Positions 1-12,541 of a stretch of DNA of 64,000 nt are shown one piece after another. The notes below the pieces were generated by a model. That model was not told the DNA's origin. It searched no databases and was given only the letters and a program-made list of their open reading frames with translations. Source of the stretch: Bacillota bacterium (lineage in GTDB: Bacteria; Bacillota; Ch66; Ch109). The translations under genes were made by a program, and so were the position numbers. The stretch covers positions 114,515 to 178,514 of the forward strand of contig JABLWZ010000019.1 in assembly GCA_013178275.1 (NCBI GenBank), in the 5' to 3' direction. The stretch's first letter is position 1; every line of letters starts with the position of its first letter.

Positions 1-1299
1 AGCGGCTTCCTGATTCACCGGGGTGGAGGGGACGGATTTTTCCCCGGGAATCACCGCCGGTTCGGATTTACCCGCCTGGCCGCTGGAGGGCAGGGGGTAG
101 TATATTGGACGCAGGCGGTACCACTCGTTCAGGGTCTGATTATAGGCGAGGATCGACCTGCCGTCGCCGGACAGGGTGTCTATCTTCAGCCACTCAGGAA
201 CCTCCAGGGTCTCACGGTGGGTCCCCCCGGTGTCAAAGAGGAAGATCTGCCGATGATAGGGGGCGTAAACCCAGAAGGCCCGGCCGTCGAACGCCACCGA
301 CCGGGGGCCCTGGATGGGGTATAGGTTGTGATACAGAAACGCGAATGGGGGGTCGGTAAGCTGCACCGCGTTGTCCGGTGCGTCCATGGCGAGGACCAGG
401 TAGTCGGCCACGTCCAGCCAGCCCTGGGTGGTCTCCGTCGCTTCGGCGACCTGGCCCGCATCGGATTCCAGCAGCTCCAGGTTGCTGACCTCCCGGTTGT
501 CATGCAGCATCAGCAGGGCCGGTCTGCCGACGGCGATCTCCTCCAGCCCGATGTTCCTCCCCTGGTCGGTAATCGCGGCCCACTGGTTGAGGTAGTACCA
601 ATCGTTTTTCCCGCTTCCTTCTTCGGATATCAGGACGTTCCTCTGAATCACGGCAGCTACCCGGCCCTTCACTATCTGGCTGCCCTTCCCATGCCGGTAG
701 GCGGTCCGGGTCAGAAGCCGCGCCAGGCTGTCGAAGCTTAGCGCCTCCGCTGGACGGAAACTGCCGTCGGGATATCCCGACATCAAACCCAAATCCCGCG
801 CCGCCGCGACGTATTCCCGAAACTCCGGGGTTATCTTACCCGAGTCGTTATAATCGGGCAGCGCCGGGCCGGCGCTGGACTTCTTGGCCTCCAGCAGGGT
901 GACGATCCACTTAGCGGTCCATTCGCGGGACGCCGGTCGATCCCACCAGCCGGGCTCGTTTTTACCGGTCCCCGGACCCAGCCGGTCCAGGAGACCTATT
1001 TCACGGGCGGTCTCCAGGTAGCGGTCCGGGGATGAAGATCCGCCGGCCTTCCTTTCGAGGCCCAGAAGCCTTATACCGATAACCACCGTGTCTCTTCGGG
1101 AGACCCACTGCCGGCCGGGATCATCCCTCGCCGGATAAACCCCGGCAAAGAGGTAGCTCCGCTGCATCCAGGAAAGAGATGCCAGCCCTTCTTCGGTATC
1201 GGTCACAGCGGCCGTTGATGTTCCAGGGGCCGAAGCGGTAAGTACTAAAAACAAAGAGATCCCGATAATTGCTTTCTTCCAGCACTGATTCAGGGACAT
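1..1299 (-). CDS. SLH-domain surface protein, truncated by the window edge
   Basis: An open frame of 433 codons runs from an ATG at 1299-1297 through base 1 without a stop, so the C-terminus lies outside the window. The ATG follows a good ribosome site (AAAGGAGA). Residues 1-30 look like a signal peptide (MSLNQCWKKA, then a hydrophobic stretch ending TSTAA). The next ~190 residues hold S-layer-homology-like segments, the clearest being SGYPDGSFRPAEALSFDSLA, which matches the SLH core pattern (GYPDGTFRP..ITR). The later part has no family I recognise. SLH modules usually anchor proteins to pyruvylated secondary cell-wall polymer, so an exported, wall-bound protein is inferred. It is divergent from the wall hydrolase at 1431. 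Confidence 0.8.
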   Translation of the reverse strand, partial: MSLNQCWKKAIIGISLFLVLTASAPGTSTAAVTDTEEGLASLSWMQRSYLFAGVYPARDDPGRQWVSRRDTVVIGIRLLGLERKAGGSSSPDRYLETAREIGLLDRLGPGTGKNEPGWWDRPASREWTAKWIVTLLEAKKSSAGPALPDYNDSGKITPEFREYVAAARDLGLMSGYPDGSFRPAEALSFDSLARLLTRTAYRHGKGSQIVKGRVAAVIQRNVLISEEGSGKNDWYYLNQWAAITDQGRNIGLEEIAVGRPALLMLHDNREVSNLELLESDAGQVAEATETTQGWLDVADYLVLAMDAPDNAVQLTDPPFAFLYHNLYPIQGPRSVAFDGRAFWVYAPYHRQIFLFDTGGTHRETLEVPEWLKIDTLSGDGRSILAYNQTLNEWYRLRPIYYPLPSSGQAGKSEPAVIPGEKSVPSTPVNQEAA

Positions 1300-1430
1300 C
1301 GGTTCCGGTCTCCTTTTGGTTGCAGAATAGCCATTTTCTGGGCCTGGTGCCAGCACATTCATAATGCGCGACGGGTTGTCGTTATCTATAATGGTAACAC
1401 AGACAATTTATTGAAACGGAGGGGGAATAT

Positions 1431-2195
1431 ATTAAATCTTGTTGGGCCTTCCTCGGCATGTTGATCCTGGTTCCGATTCTGACAGTCTTCCTTTTCGCGT
1501 CAACGGCTATGGCCGCAACCTGCCAGGTCCGACCCGGCGACACCCTGTACCTGGTTTCCAAGCGGGTCAATACCACGGTTACCGCGTTGAAGATGGTGAA
1601 CCACCTGTCTTCAGAGATAATTTACCCGGGACAGTCGCTCGAGATACCTTTGTCTTACCAGGTCCGGCCCGGCGAAAGCTGGTACCTGATCGGGAAAAAA
1701 TACGGTTTATCCCCGGATCAGTTGAAGCGGGCCAACGAAACCGGCAGCAACAGCCTGTATGCGGGTCAGACGATCACTATCCCGATCAAGGGCGGCAGTT
1801 CCAGCCCTTCCACAGCAGCACCGAGCCGCGGTTCCAGCTACAGTCGTGAGGACACCAGCCTTTTGGCCCGTTTGATAAACGGCGAGGCGAGAGGGGAACC
1901 TTACGTCGGACAGGTCGCGGTCGGGGCGGTAGTGCTGAACCGTGCCAAAAACGGCAGGTTTCCAGGAAGCATCAACGGTGTCGTCTTCCAGCCCGGGGCT
2001 TTTACAGCGGTTGACGATGGACAGATCTGGCTCTCCGTAACCGACTCGTGCATGAAAGCGGCCGCGGCCGCCCTTAGCGGGTGGGACCCCAGTGGGGGAG
2101 CGATATACTACTACAACCCCTGGACCGCTACCAACCAATGGATTAGGACCCGCCCGGTGACCGTTAAGATCGGAAATCACATCTTCGCTAAGTAG
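1431..2195 (+). CDS. LysM / SleB-type cell-wall hydrolase
   Basis: Exported peptidoglycan hydrolase of the SleB/CwlJ (Hydrolase_2) family, which in spore formers are cortex-lytic enzymes. After a signal peptide come two LysM motifs (CQVRPGDTLYLVSKRVNTT and YQVRPGESWYLIGKKYGLS), a Ser-rich linker, and a C-terminal catalytic domain with LINGEARGEPYVGQVAVGAV and the motif IYYYNPWTATNQWI. The first ATG is at 1458, but it has no ribosome site and would give a signal peptide with no basic residue. A strong GGAGGGGG site at 1419-1426 points to the in-frame ATT at 1431, giving MKSCWAFLGM before the hydrophobic core. I therefore place the start at 1431; the conservative alternative is 1458. A terminator follows directly. 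Whether it acts on spore cortex or vegetative wall cannot be read from sequence. Confidence 0.88.
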   Translation: MKSCWAFLGMLILVPILTVFLFASTAMAATCQVRPGDTLYLVSKRVNTTVTALKMVNHLSSEIIYPGQSLEIPLSYQVRPGESWYLIGKKYGLSPDQLKRANETGSNSLYAGQTITIPIKGGSSSPSTAAPSRGSSYSREDTSLLARLINGEARGEPYVGQVAVGAVVLNRAKNGRFPGSINGVVFQPGAFTAVDDGQIWLSVTDSCMKAAAAALSGWDPSGGAIYYYNPWTATNQWIRTRPVTVKIGNHIFAK

Positions 2196-2210
2196 CCATA
2201 CATACCTTTA

Positions 2211-2245
2211 AAAGCTGAGAACCATGAGGTTCTCAGCTTTTTATT
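2211..2245 (+). terminator. Rho-independent terminator after the SleB-type gene
   Basis: Perfect 13-bp stem (AAAGCTGAGAACC paired with GGTTCTCAGCTTT) around an ATGA loop, followed by TTATTTT. It lies 15 bases after the stop codon. Confidence 0.85.
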
Positions 2246-2373
2246 TTGAGGCCCGGCCGATTATCACCCTTAAGCGGGAGCTTTTGTAATCGTTTTTTAT
2301 ATTCTAGGTACTGTTTTAATTTTCCTCTCGTGTTTTCACTAAATCGATATTTTATTCATTACTCGACTCCTTT

Positions 2374-2402
2374 TTGATTATTCCGTCCGGGTACAATATA
2401 AT
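2374..2402 (+). promoter_or_regulatory. Sigma-A promoter for miaB
   Basis: TTGATT (2374-2379), a 17-base spacer, then a perfect TATAAT (2397-2402), 38 bases upstream of the miaB start. It probably drives the miaB-mutS-mutL-miaA-hfq block. Confidence 0.75.
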
Positions 2403-2440
2403 TAGGATGAGTTTTTAGAGAATTTTGGAGCTGATATCGA

Positions 2441-3763
2441 TTGCCTAAAAAATACCTGCTTCTGACCTACGGCTGTCAGATGAACGAGAGGGACTCGGAG
2501 ACCATCGCCGGGATACTGGAAGTCCTGGGGTACCGGCCCGCAGACAACAAGGACGACGTCGATCTGGTCATACTGAATACCTGCAGCGTCCGACAGACCA
2601 CCGAAAACCGCATCTTCGGCAAGCTGGGCGAGCTGAAGCAGTTTAAACGGCTGAACCCGGACGCCGTTCTCGCGGTATCGGGCTGTATGGCCCAGCAGCC
2701 GGGGATACTGGACAAGATGAACCGCCTGGCTCCGCACGTGGACCTGGTCCTGGGGACCCACAACCTGCACCGGCTCCAGGAACTCCTGGCCCGGGTGAAC
2801 TCAGGGGAGAAGGTGCGGGAGGTCTGGGAGCACGAGGGGGAGATCGTTGAAGAACTCCCCGCTGTCCGCGGCTCAGGAATCCGGGCCTATGTAAACATCA
2901 TGTACGGCTGCGACAACTTCTGCTCCTACTGCATCGTCCCTTACGTGCGGGGGAGGGAGAGGAGCCGCGACCCGGAGGAGATCGTCAGGGAGGTCGACGG
3001 CTTGATCCAGCGGGGGTTTAAGGAGATTATGCTGCTGGGGCAGAATGTAAACTCCTACGGCAAGGGGCTCTGCGCCGGCATTGGATTCGCGGGGCTGCTG
3101 CGGGAGCTGGACGGGCTGGAGGGTGAGTTCCGCATCCGCTACATGACCTCTCACCCCAAGGACTTCTCCCTGGACATCGTCGATGCGGTGGCCGGCTCCC
3201 GGCACATATGCGAGCACTTTCACCTCCCGGTGCAGGCGGGGAGCAACCGCGTACTGAAGCGGATGAACCGTCACTACAACCGGGAGGCTTACATGGACCT
3301 GATCAGTCAGGTCCGCGAGCGAGTCCCCGGGGCCAGCGTCACCACCGACATCATCGTCGGTTTCCCGGGTGAGGACGAGGCCGACTTCGCCGACACCATG
3401 GACCTGATAGAAAAGATGCGTTTCGACGCCGCCTACACCTTCGTCTACTCCCCGCGTGCCGGCACCCCGGCCGCCAGGCTGGAGGACGCGGTTCCCCCGA
3501 AGGACAAAAAAGAAAACCTGGCCCGCCTGATGAATGCGCAGAACCGCATCAGCCTGGAGCTTAACCGTGAACTGGAGGGTAAAACCCTGGAGGTCCTGGT
3601 TGAGGGTGGGAGCCGCACCAACCCCAAGACCCTGAGCGGCCGGACCCGGACCAACAAGATCGTGCTGTTCGAGGGCCCCCCGGAGCTTGCCGGCCGTCTG
3701 GTGGACGTGATAATAACCGAGGCGCGGACCTGGACCCTTTTCGGTTCGCTCCCTCCCAAATGA
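2441..3763 (+). CDS. miaB: tRNA-2-methylthio-N6-dimethylallyladenosine synthase MiaB
   Basis: Radical SAM methylthiotransferase that adds the 2-methylthio group to i6A37 of tRNAs reading U-starting codons, using the isopentenyl modification made by MiaA, encoded downstream. The 440 residues have the family layout: an N-terminal MTTase domain with auxiliary-cluster cysteines near 12, 48 and 82 (YGCQMN, LNTCSV, SGCMAQ), a radical SAM core with CDNFCSYC near 158-165, and a C-terminal TRAM region. The TTG start at 2441 has GGAG 10 bases upstream and gives MPKKYLLLTYGCQMN, in line with known N-termini. mutS follows after 51 bases. Confidence 0.97.
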   Translation: MPKKYLLLTYGCQMNERDSETIAGILEVLGYRPADNKDDVDLVILNTCSVRQTTENRIFGKLGELKQFKRLNPDAVLAVSGCMAQQPGILDKMNRLAPHVDLVLGTHNLHRLQELLARVNSGEKVREVWEHEGEIVEELPAVRGSGIRAYVNIMYGCDNFCSYCIVPYVRGRERSRDPEEIVREVDGLIQRGFKEIMLLGQNVNSYGKGLCAGIGFAGLLRELDGLEGEFRIRYMTSHPKDFSLDIVDAVAGSRHICEHFHLPVQAGSNRVLKRMNRHYNREAYMDLISQVRERVPGASVTTDIIVGFPGEDEADFADTMDLIEKMRFDAAYTFVYSPRAGTPAARLEDAVPPKDKKENLARLMNAQNRISLELNRELEGKTLEVLVEGGSRTNPKTLSGRTRTNKIVLFEGPPELAGRLVDVIITEARTWTLFGSLPPK

Positions 3764-3814
3764 TGGTTCTCGTGCTATAATTACTTAAGCTTAACTTGTG
3801 CAGGGACTGATGAT

Positions 3815-6511
<2,697 letters not shown>

Positions 6512-6539
6512 GGCGTGCTATTTGAAAGGCGGTGAAGCG

Positions 6540-8252
6540 ATGTTAATTGGTATTGATGTGGGGGGTACTTTTACAGACGCGGCCCTGATCCAGGAGGGTC
6601 AGGTGAAGAAGTGGTCCAAGATTCCCACCCGCCCCGAGATTCTCTCCTCGCTGCTGGAAGCCCTGGACCAGGTGACAGAGGGGATAGACCCTGGGGACAT
6701 CAGCCGGGTCGCCCTGAGCACCACCCTGATCACCAACCTGATAGCCGAAAACCGGTCTGACCCGGTCGGGCTGATCGCCATACCGGGACCGGGCGCCAAC
6801 CCGCACGACTTTCCGGTGTTCGAAGAAGCCAGCATCATCAACGGGGCGATCGACTACCGGGGCCGGGAGACCCAGCCCCTGGATATGCTGGAGGTAAAAA
6901 CCGCCCTGCGCAGCTGCGAACTGAACGGGCTGCGGAAGGTTGCGGTGGTCGGCAAGTTCTCGGTCCGCAACAACCGCCACGAACAGCAGATCGCCCAGCT
7001 GGCGGAAAAGGAGTTTCCCCAGCTCGAACTGGAGCTTGGGCACCGTGCCGCCGGGCAGCTGAACTTCCCGCGCCGCGCCGCCACCTGCCTCCTCACCGCC
7101 GCCACCCGGGCGTCCTTCTCGAACTTCTCCGAGCAGGTTCGTACTGCGCTGAAAGAACGGGGCGTCAAGGCCCCGGTTTATATCTTGAAGGCTGACGGAG
7201 GGACCCTCCCGCTGGCCAACGCGGTCTCCTCGCCGGTAGAAACCATCTTCTCGGGACCGGCCGCCAGCACCATGGGGGTCATCGCGCTAACCACCCCGGG
7301 CCAGACCTCGGTAGTGGTGGATGTGGGAGGCACAACCACCGACCTGGCGTTGATCCTTTCTGGCAGGCCCCTGCTGTCGTCGAAGGGGGTCAGGATAAAC
7401 CAGAACCTGACCCAGGTCCGGGGATTCGCTGTGAAATCGGTCGCGCTCGGGGGCGACAGCCAGGTCATGGTGGTGAACTCCCGGGTCAAGCTATCTCCGC
7501 AGCGGGCGGGGGTCGCCATGTGCCTGGGAGGACCCGAACCAACTCCCACCGACGCGCTGCGGCTGCTGGGGCTCACCGACCTGGGCGACCTGTCCCTGGC
7601 CCAGGCGGCCATGGAGAAGGTGGCTGACCAGCTGGGTGCCAAGTTATCCGCCGTGGAAGCCGCGGGCGAGGTCGTCAACCAGGTCATCGAAACCCTGTCC
7701 GCCGAGATAAACGAGATGTTCCTGGAATGGGAACAGGAACCCGCTTACCGGGTCTGGGAGGTCATGCAGAAGGAGAAGGTCAAGCCCCAGAACGTGGTCG
7801 GAGTCGGCGGTTCCGCTCCCGCCCTGGTTCCCCTGGTGGCCAAGGAGATTGGCTGCCGCTCCCTGATCCCGCCCTACGCACCGGTAGCCAACGCGATCGG
7901 GGCGGCGGTCGCCCGTCCGACCATCTCCGCCTCTCTGCGCGCCGACACCGAGACCGGGGTCTGCACCATGGCGGAGGGCGGTTACCAGCATACCCTGCGG
8001 CCGGGAGAGAAGGAGAAGTTTCACCTGGATCAGGCCGAATCGCTGGCCCGGGTGCTGCTGGAGGAAAAGGCTGTGAGTATAGGACTGGGTGATTATCGAA
8101 GCGAGGCTGAGGTCACCCACCGCGAGGTCTTCAACGTCATCCGGGGATGGAGCCGGGCCGGCCGGATCATCGACATCAGCATCCAGGTGACCTCGGGACT
8201 GATCCCGGAGTGGAAGACCCCGGCGGAAGAAAAGGAGGGGGGACCGGCATGA
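6540..8252 (+). CDS. Hydantoinase/oxoprolinase A-subunit-like ATPase-fold protein
   Basis: Member of the hydantoinase A / 5-oxoprolinase / acetone carboxylase beta superfamily, an actin-like ATPase fold. The N-terminus MLIGIDVGGTFTDAALIQEG is the phosphate-1 loop, and a second loop is VVVDVGGTTTDLAL near residue 260. The family couples ATP hydrolysis to ring opening or carboxylation, usually with a B subunit; no hyuB-like gene is adjacent, so the substrate is unknown. I chose ATG 6540, behind AAAGGCGGTG, over the upstream in-frame TTG at 6522. The stop overlaps the next gene's start (ATGA), so translation is coupled to the deacetylase-fold gene, which may share its role. Confidence 0.85.
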   Translation: MLIGIDVGGTFTDAALIQEGQVKKWSKIPTRPEILSSLLEALDQVTEGIDPGDISRVALSTTLITNLIAENRSDPVGLIAIPGPGANPHDFPVFEEASIINGAIDYRGRETQPLDMLEVKTALRSCELNGLRKVAVVGKFSVRNNRHEQQIAQLAEKEFPQLELELGHRAAGQLNFPRRAATCLLTAATRASFSNFSEQVRTALKERGVKAPVYILKADGGTLPLANAVSSPVETIFSGPAASTMGVIALTTPGQTSVVVDVGGTTTDLALILSGRPLLSSKGVRINQNLTQVRGFAVKSVALGGDSQVMVVNSRVKLSPQRAGVAMCLGGPEPTPTDALRLLGLTDLGDLSLAQAAMEKVADQLGAKLSAVEAAGEVVNQVIETLSAEINEMFLEWEQEPAYRVWEVMQKEKVKPQNVVGVGGSAPALVPLVAKEIGCRSLIPPYAPVANAIGAAVARPTISASLRADTETGVCTMAEGGYQHTLRPGEKEKFHLDQAESLARVLLEEKAVSIGLGDYRSEAEVTHREVFNVIRGWSRAGRIIDISIQVTSGLIPEWKTPAEEKEGGPA

Positions 8253-9652
8253 GCAGTCTCTTGAAGCCATGGAAACAGAGAAGGTTCAGCGGGGAGGAAA
8301 ACGGAGGCCGCACCGGCCTGGTCTTCTTCCCGGCGTTCGACTGGGCGATCTCTCCGACCCATCCAGAAAGGGAGGAGCGGCTGCTCTACACCAAGGACCA
8401 GATCTTCGAGGAGGGCCTGATGGACCTTCCCCAGGTCATAGAGTACAAGGCCGGGGTGGCCGCCAAAAAGGACATCGCCCGGGTCCATTTCTGCGTCCCC
8501 GATGTCCGCAGCCAGATCACCGACGCCCACCTGATAGCTGTAGGCGGGGCTCTGGTCCTGGCCGACGCCTTCATGCTGGGCGAGGTTAACAACGCCTTCG
8601 CGCTGGTCAGGCCCCCGGGACACCACGCCATGCAGGTGGTCCACGGAAACCGGGGCTTCTGCAACATCAACAACGAGGCGATAATGGTCGAGTACCTGAG
8701 GCACCACTACGGCATCCGGCGGATAGCCATCGTCGACACCGACGTACACCACGGGGACGGCACCCAGGAGATATTCTACCACGACCCCGACGTCCTGTTC
8801 ATATCCTTTCACCAGGACGGCCGGACGCTCTACCCCGGCTCCGGTTTCATCAACGAGTTCGGCGGGCCGGGAGCCATCGGCTCGACGGTGAACATCCCGC
8901 TCCCGCCAGGGACCACCGACGCGGGCATCCACTACGTCCTGGACAACCTGGTCATGCCCATGCTGAAAGAGTTCGACCCCGACCTGGTGGTGAATTCTGC
9001 GGGCCAGGACAATCACTTCACCGACCCCCTGGCCAACATGGCCTGGACCGCTGGCGGCTACGCCCTCTTGAACCAGAAGCTGCACCCCGACATCGCGGTG
9101 CTGGAGGGAGGTTACGCGGTAGAGACCGCGCTCCCCTACGTGAACACCGGGATAATCCTGGCCATGGCCGGTCTCGACTACTCCTGGGTCAAGGAGCCGG
9201 AGCTGATGTCGAACCGCCGTTCATCGAGCGACAGCGTAAGTTCCCAGGTCAAAAAGGTGGTCGAGGACATCCAGAAGCTCTGGGAGTCCAGAAAAGAGTT
9301 GGGAGCGGCGATGCGTGAAAAGGTAGGCAGCATGTACTTCCAGGAAAAACGGATCTACTACGATACCGACAACATCTCCGAGGAGCAGAAAGTCTGGGTC
9401 CGCATCTGCGAGCGGTGCCCCGGCTACATGAAGATACAGTCCCGGGCCTATCCCGGGCACGGGAGTTTCGGCCAGATACTGGGGATCTCGGTGTCTAAGT
9501 ACGCCTGCCCCCACTGTCAGGAAGAGGGGACGGCAGCTTACCAGGAGGCCAAGGAGAATCAGAGGAACACCGATTACCTGTACCTCCAGGATAAATCGAC
9601 CGAGACCTACTTCAGGTATGACACCGAGATAAAACGCGAGGAAAAGTACTAG
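8249..9652 (+). CDS. Histone-deacetylase-family (AcuC-like) deacylase with C-terminal zinc-ribbon-like tail
   Basis: Arginase/deacetylase-fold zinc hydrolase. It shows RPPGHHAMQ (the His-His pair near residue 125), DTDVHHGDGTQEIFY (zinc ligands near 164-170) and GQDNHFTDPLANMAWT near 254. Bacterial relatives remove acetyl or other acyl groups from lysines or small amines. The C-terminal ~90 residues lie beyond the catalytic domain and hold two CxxC pairs (CERC and CPHC), suggesting a small metal-binding module. ATG 8249 follows AAGGAGGGG and overlaps the preceding stop. Its place between mutS and mutL is not the usual arrangement. A second, distant paralogue lies at 14350. Confidence 0.88.
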   Translation: MSSLLKPWKQRRFSGEENGGRTGLVFFPAFDWAISPTHPEREERLLYTKDQIFEEGLMDLPQVIEYKAGVAAKKDIARVHFCVPDVRSQITDAHLIAVGGALVLADAFMLGEVNNAFALVRPPGHHAMQVVHGNRGFCNINNEAIMVEYLRHHYGIRRIAIVDTDVHHGDGTQEIFYHDPDVLFISFHQDGRTLYPGSGFINEFGGPGAIGSTVNIPLPPGTTDAGIHYVLDNLVMPMLKEFDPDLVVNSAGQDNHFTDPLANMAWTAGGYALLNQKLHPDIAVLEGGYAVETALPYVNTGIILAMAGLDYSWVKEPELMSNRRSSSDSVSSQVKKVVEDIQKLWESRKELGAAMREKVGSMYFQEKRIYYDTDNISEEQKVWVRICERCPGYMKIQSRAYPGHGSFGQILGISVSKYACPHCQEEGTAAYQEAKENQRNTDYLYLQDKSTETYFRYDTEIKREEKY

Positions 9653-9686
9653 TCCAGGATTCTCTGATTTACAGGGGGGATAACCT

Positions 9687-11516
9687 ATCAAGCGCGCTCA
9701 GATCGCACTTTTAGACCGGGACACGGTAGCCCAGATAGCCGCGGGTGAGGTGATAGAACGTCCCGCCTCGGTCCTGAAGGAGTTGATCGAAAACTCACTG
9801 GACGCTGGCTGCACCCAAATCGACGTGGACCTGCTGGACGGCGGCTTCAAGCTGATCCGGGTCAGGGACAACGGCTGGGGCATGTCGGAAGCGGACCTGC
9901 TTATGGCGGTGGAGCGTCATGCCACCAGCAAGATCAGGTCCGCCAGCGACCTCTGGCATATACAGACCTTCGGTTTTCGGGGGGAAGCCCTGCCCAGCAT
10001 CGCCGCGGTATCGCGGCTGGAGATCGTCAGCCGCGAGAATGATTCTCCTTCCGCCACCCGTCTGTCCCAGGAGGCTAGCCAGCCTTTAAGGATTGAACCC
10101 GCGGGAGCTCCGGCGGGAACCACCGTGACCGTCAGGGATATCTTCTACAACACCCCGGCCCGCCGCAAGTTCCAAAAGTCACCGGCGGCCGAAAACACCG
10201 CTGCGGTCGACCTGGTTACCCGCCTGGCGCTGGCCAACCCGCAGGTGGCTTTTCGTCTGCGCCTGGGTGACCGTTTGGCCCTCCAGACCAGCGGGAATAA
10301 TAGCCTGATAGAGGTTATCGCTGGTGTCTACGGCGCGGACACGGCGCGGCAGATGCTGCCGGTCGGGGGAGACGGGGTGACCGGCTACATCTCGCCGCCC
10401 GGCCTCACCCGCAACAACCGCCAGCGCCAGACCTTCATCGTCAACCGCCGTTATATCCACAGCCGGCTGCTGGGTTTCGCGGTCGATGACGCGTACCGGG
10501 GCAGAGTGCCCGGCCACCGGTTCCCCATGGTGGTCCTGCACCTGGAGATCGATCCCGCCCTGCTGGACGTGAACGTCCATCCCTCCAAGCTGGAGGTCCG
10601 CTTCCGCGAGGAGGCCGAGACCCGTTCCCTGGTGCAGCGCGCCCTGTCCCGGACCCTGGGGGTGCAGCGGGGGATAAGCTCATTGACCCCGCAAAGGTGG
10701 ACCGTCTGGCCGAGCATGGAGGACCTGAAGGGATCCATCCCCGACTCCGAAGCCGGAGCGGCTGCACCAAAGGCGGCCCGGCCTGAGGGTGGTGAGGCGA
10801 TCGCCTTCAAGTGGCCGGATCGGGTCTTTGAGAAGACGCCCGCCTATCCCGAGGCAGAGCCCGAAGAGGTGGCGCTGCCAGCGCCGGCCGAGGATTCGCT
10901 TCCGTCGGTGCCGGCCGAAGAAGCGAAGGTTTCGGTGAGCAGCTTCCATGACCTGGTGCTGTTGGGCCAGCTCGACAACACCTACCTGGTCGCGGAGGGG
11001 GGCGGAGATCTGTACCTGATCGACCAGCACGCCGCCCACGAAAGGATACTCTTCGAGCAGATAATGGACTCGCTGCAGGACCACCCCAACTGGAGCCAGC
11101 CGCTGCTCTTTCCCGAGGTGGTCGAACTGTCCCCGGACGAGAAGGAGAGCCTGGTGCAGTCGATACTGGTCTTCCGCGAGCTGGGTTTTATCGTCGAGGA
11201 CTTCGGCAGCGGTTCGCTGCTGCTCAGAAGCGTACCGTCGATCATCGGCTCCGATGCCCGTGAGACCTTCCTGGACCTGATCGGCATCCTGGGGAAGACG
11301 GCCCCGAACGCCCGGGACGGTCAGCTGCTGGAGCGCCTGGCCATGAAACTGTCCTGCCGGCAGGCGATCAAGGCGGGACAGAAACTTGAACGCGGGGAGA
11401 TGGAGGCGCTGCTGGTCAGCCTGGAAAAGGCCCGGCAGCCTATGTCCTGCCCGCACGGGCGTCCTTCGGCGATCCTTTTTAAAAAGTCGGATATCTATCG
11501 ACGCTTCTTTCGATAG
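9687..11516 (+). CDS. mutL: DNA mismatch repair protein MutL
   Basis: GHKL ATPase and endonuclease that acts after MutS. ATPase motifs are AAGEVIERPASVLKELIENS, RDNGWGM and TFGFRGEALPSIA. The C-terminal dimerisation/endonuclease domain has DQHAAHERILFEQ, which is the metal-binding DQHA(X)2E(X)4E motif of the MutL endonuclease, and SCPHGRPS. The conserved N-terminus (IALLDRDTVAQIAAGEVIERP) extends upstream of the first ATG (9750). The only codon after the in-frame TAA at 9681 that suits a start is ATC 9687, behind a GGGGGG site, so ATC (or an ATG changed by substitution) is the likely start. The product is 609 residues. miaA follows after 17 bases. Confidence 0.95.
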   Translation: MKRAQIALLDRDTVAQIAAGEVIERPASVLKELIENSLDAGCTQIDVDLLDGGFKLIRVRDNGWGMSEADLLMAVERHATSKIRSASDLWHIQTFGFRGEALPSIAAVSRLEIVSRENDSPSATRLSQEASQPLRIEPAGAPAGTTVTVRDIFYNTPARRKFQKSPAAENTAAVDLVTRLALANPQVAFRLRLGDRLALQTSGNNSLIEVIAGVYGADTARQMLPVGGDGVTGYISPPGLTRNNRQRQTFIVNRRYIHSRLLGFAVDDAYRGRVPGHRFPMVVLHLEIDPALLDVNVHPSKLEVRFREEAETRSLVQRALSRTLGVQRGISSLTPQRWTVWPSMEDLKGSIPDSEAGAAAPKAARPEGGEAIAFKWPDRVFEKTPAYPEAEPEEVALPAPAEDSLPSVPAEEAKVSVSSFHDLVLLGQLDNTYLVAEGGGDLYLIDQHAAHERILFEQIMDSLQDHPNWSQPLLFPEVVELSPDEKESLVQSILVFRELGFIVEDFGSGSLLLRSVPSIIGSDARETFLDLIGILGKTAPNARDGQLLERLAMKLSCRQAIKAGQKLERGEMEALLVSLEKARQPMSCPHGRPSAILFKKSDIYRRFFR

Positions 11517-11533
11517 CACGAGGAGGAACACTG

Positions 11534-12481
11534 GTGCACCCGCTGGTGGTTATTGTTGGACCTACCGCTGTTGGCAAGAGCCGGGCGGCTGTGCGTCTGG
11601 CTCACAAACTGGATGGGGAGATCGTTTCCGGCGACGCGCTGCAGGTTTACCGGGGCCTGGACGTCGGTACCGCCAAGATCAGCGAAGAAGAGAAGGAGGG
11701 GGTTTCCCACCACCTTATCGACGTGGTCGGCCCGGGCGAAAACTACAGCGTGGCGAGATACCGTGAATCGGCCATCCGGGTCATCGAGGATATTCATCGG
11801 AGAGGTAAGCTGCCTCTCCTGGTGGGAGGGACCGGGCTTTACATCAACTCGGTTATCGACGACTACACCTTTCCCGAGCTTCCCACCGATCTGGAGCTGC
11901 GGCGCAGCCTGGCCTCACAGGCGGAGGAACTCGGTCGGGAATACCTTTTCGGGCGCCTGCAGCGGGTGGACCCGGTATCCGCCGGGATCATCAAGCAGGG
12001 GGACGTGCGCCGGGTGATCCGCGCCCTGGAGGTTTATCACCTGACCGGCAGGCCCATCAGCAGCTTTCACAACCTCAAGGAACCGAGGGTGTCCAGATAC
12101 CGGTTATATATGGCCGGTCTTAACCTGGAGCGAAATAGGCTTTACATAAACATCGATAAAAGGGTAGAATCAATGTTAGAAAATGGTTTGGTGGAAGAGG
12201 TGGTAAGCCTGCTTCGCCAGGGATACGAACCGGGCGGCAACGCGATGCAGGCACTCGGATACAAGGAGATCATCGGCTACCTGAACCATGAGTACGACCT
12301 GCCCACCGCGGTCGACCTGATAAAGCGCAGCACCCGGCGGTACGCCAAGCGTCAGCTTACCTGGTTTCGGCGCGACGCCCGCATAAAGTGGTACAATGTC
12401 GAATTATACACAACTTACGCTGATTTGGTCGAAGAATTATATCGCGATATTTGCAGGACATTAACTTTGTGTGTAGAATAG
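11534..12481 (+). CDS. miaA: tRNA dimethylallyltransferase MiaA
   Basis: Transfers dimethylallyl from DMAPP to A37 of tRNAs, producing the substrate of MiaB. The P-loop GPTAVGKS lies at residues 8-15, and DALQVYRGLDVGTAK and GGTGLYINS are family signatures. The C-terminal ARRYAKRQLTWFRRD-type segment (RRYAKRQLTWFRRDA) is the tRNA-binding region. At 315 residues it is full length. The GTG start follows AGGAGG. It sits between mutL and hfq, a common arrangement in bacteria. Confidence 0.97.
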   Translation: MHPLVVIVGPTAVGKSRAAVRLAHKLDGEIVSGDALQVYRGLDVGTAKISEEEKEGVSHHLIDVVGPGENYSVARYRESAIRVIEDIHRRGKLPLLVGGTGLYINSVIDDYTFPELPTDLELRRSLASQAEELGREYLFGRLQRVDPVSAGIIKQGDVRRVIRALEVYHLTGRPISSFHNLKEPRVSRYRLYMAGLNLERNRLYINIDKRVESMLENGLVEEVVSLLRQGYEPGGNAMQALGYKEIIGYLNHEYDLPTAVDLIKRSTRRYAKRQLTWFRRDARIKWYNVELYTTYADLVEELYRDICRTLTLCVE

Positions 12482-12541
12482 ATTTTGAAGTCAACTAAGA
12501 GAAAAAGCCGCAGCAAAGACAATGAGGGCGAGGTGCAGTAT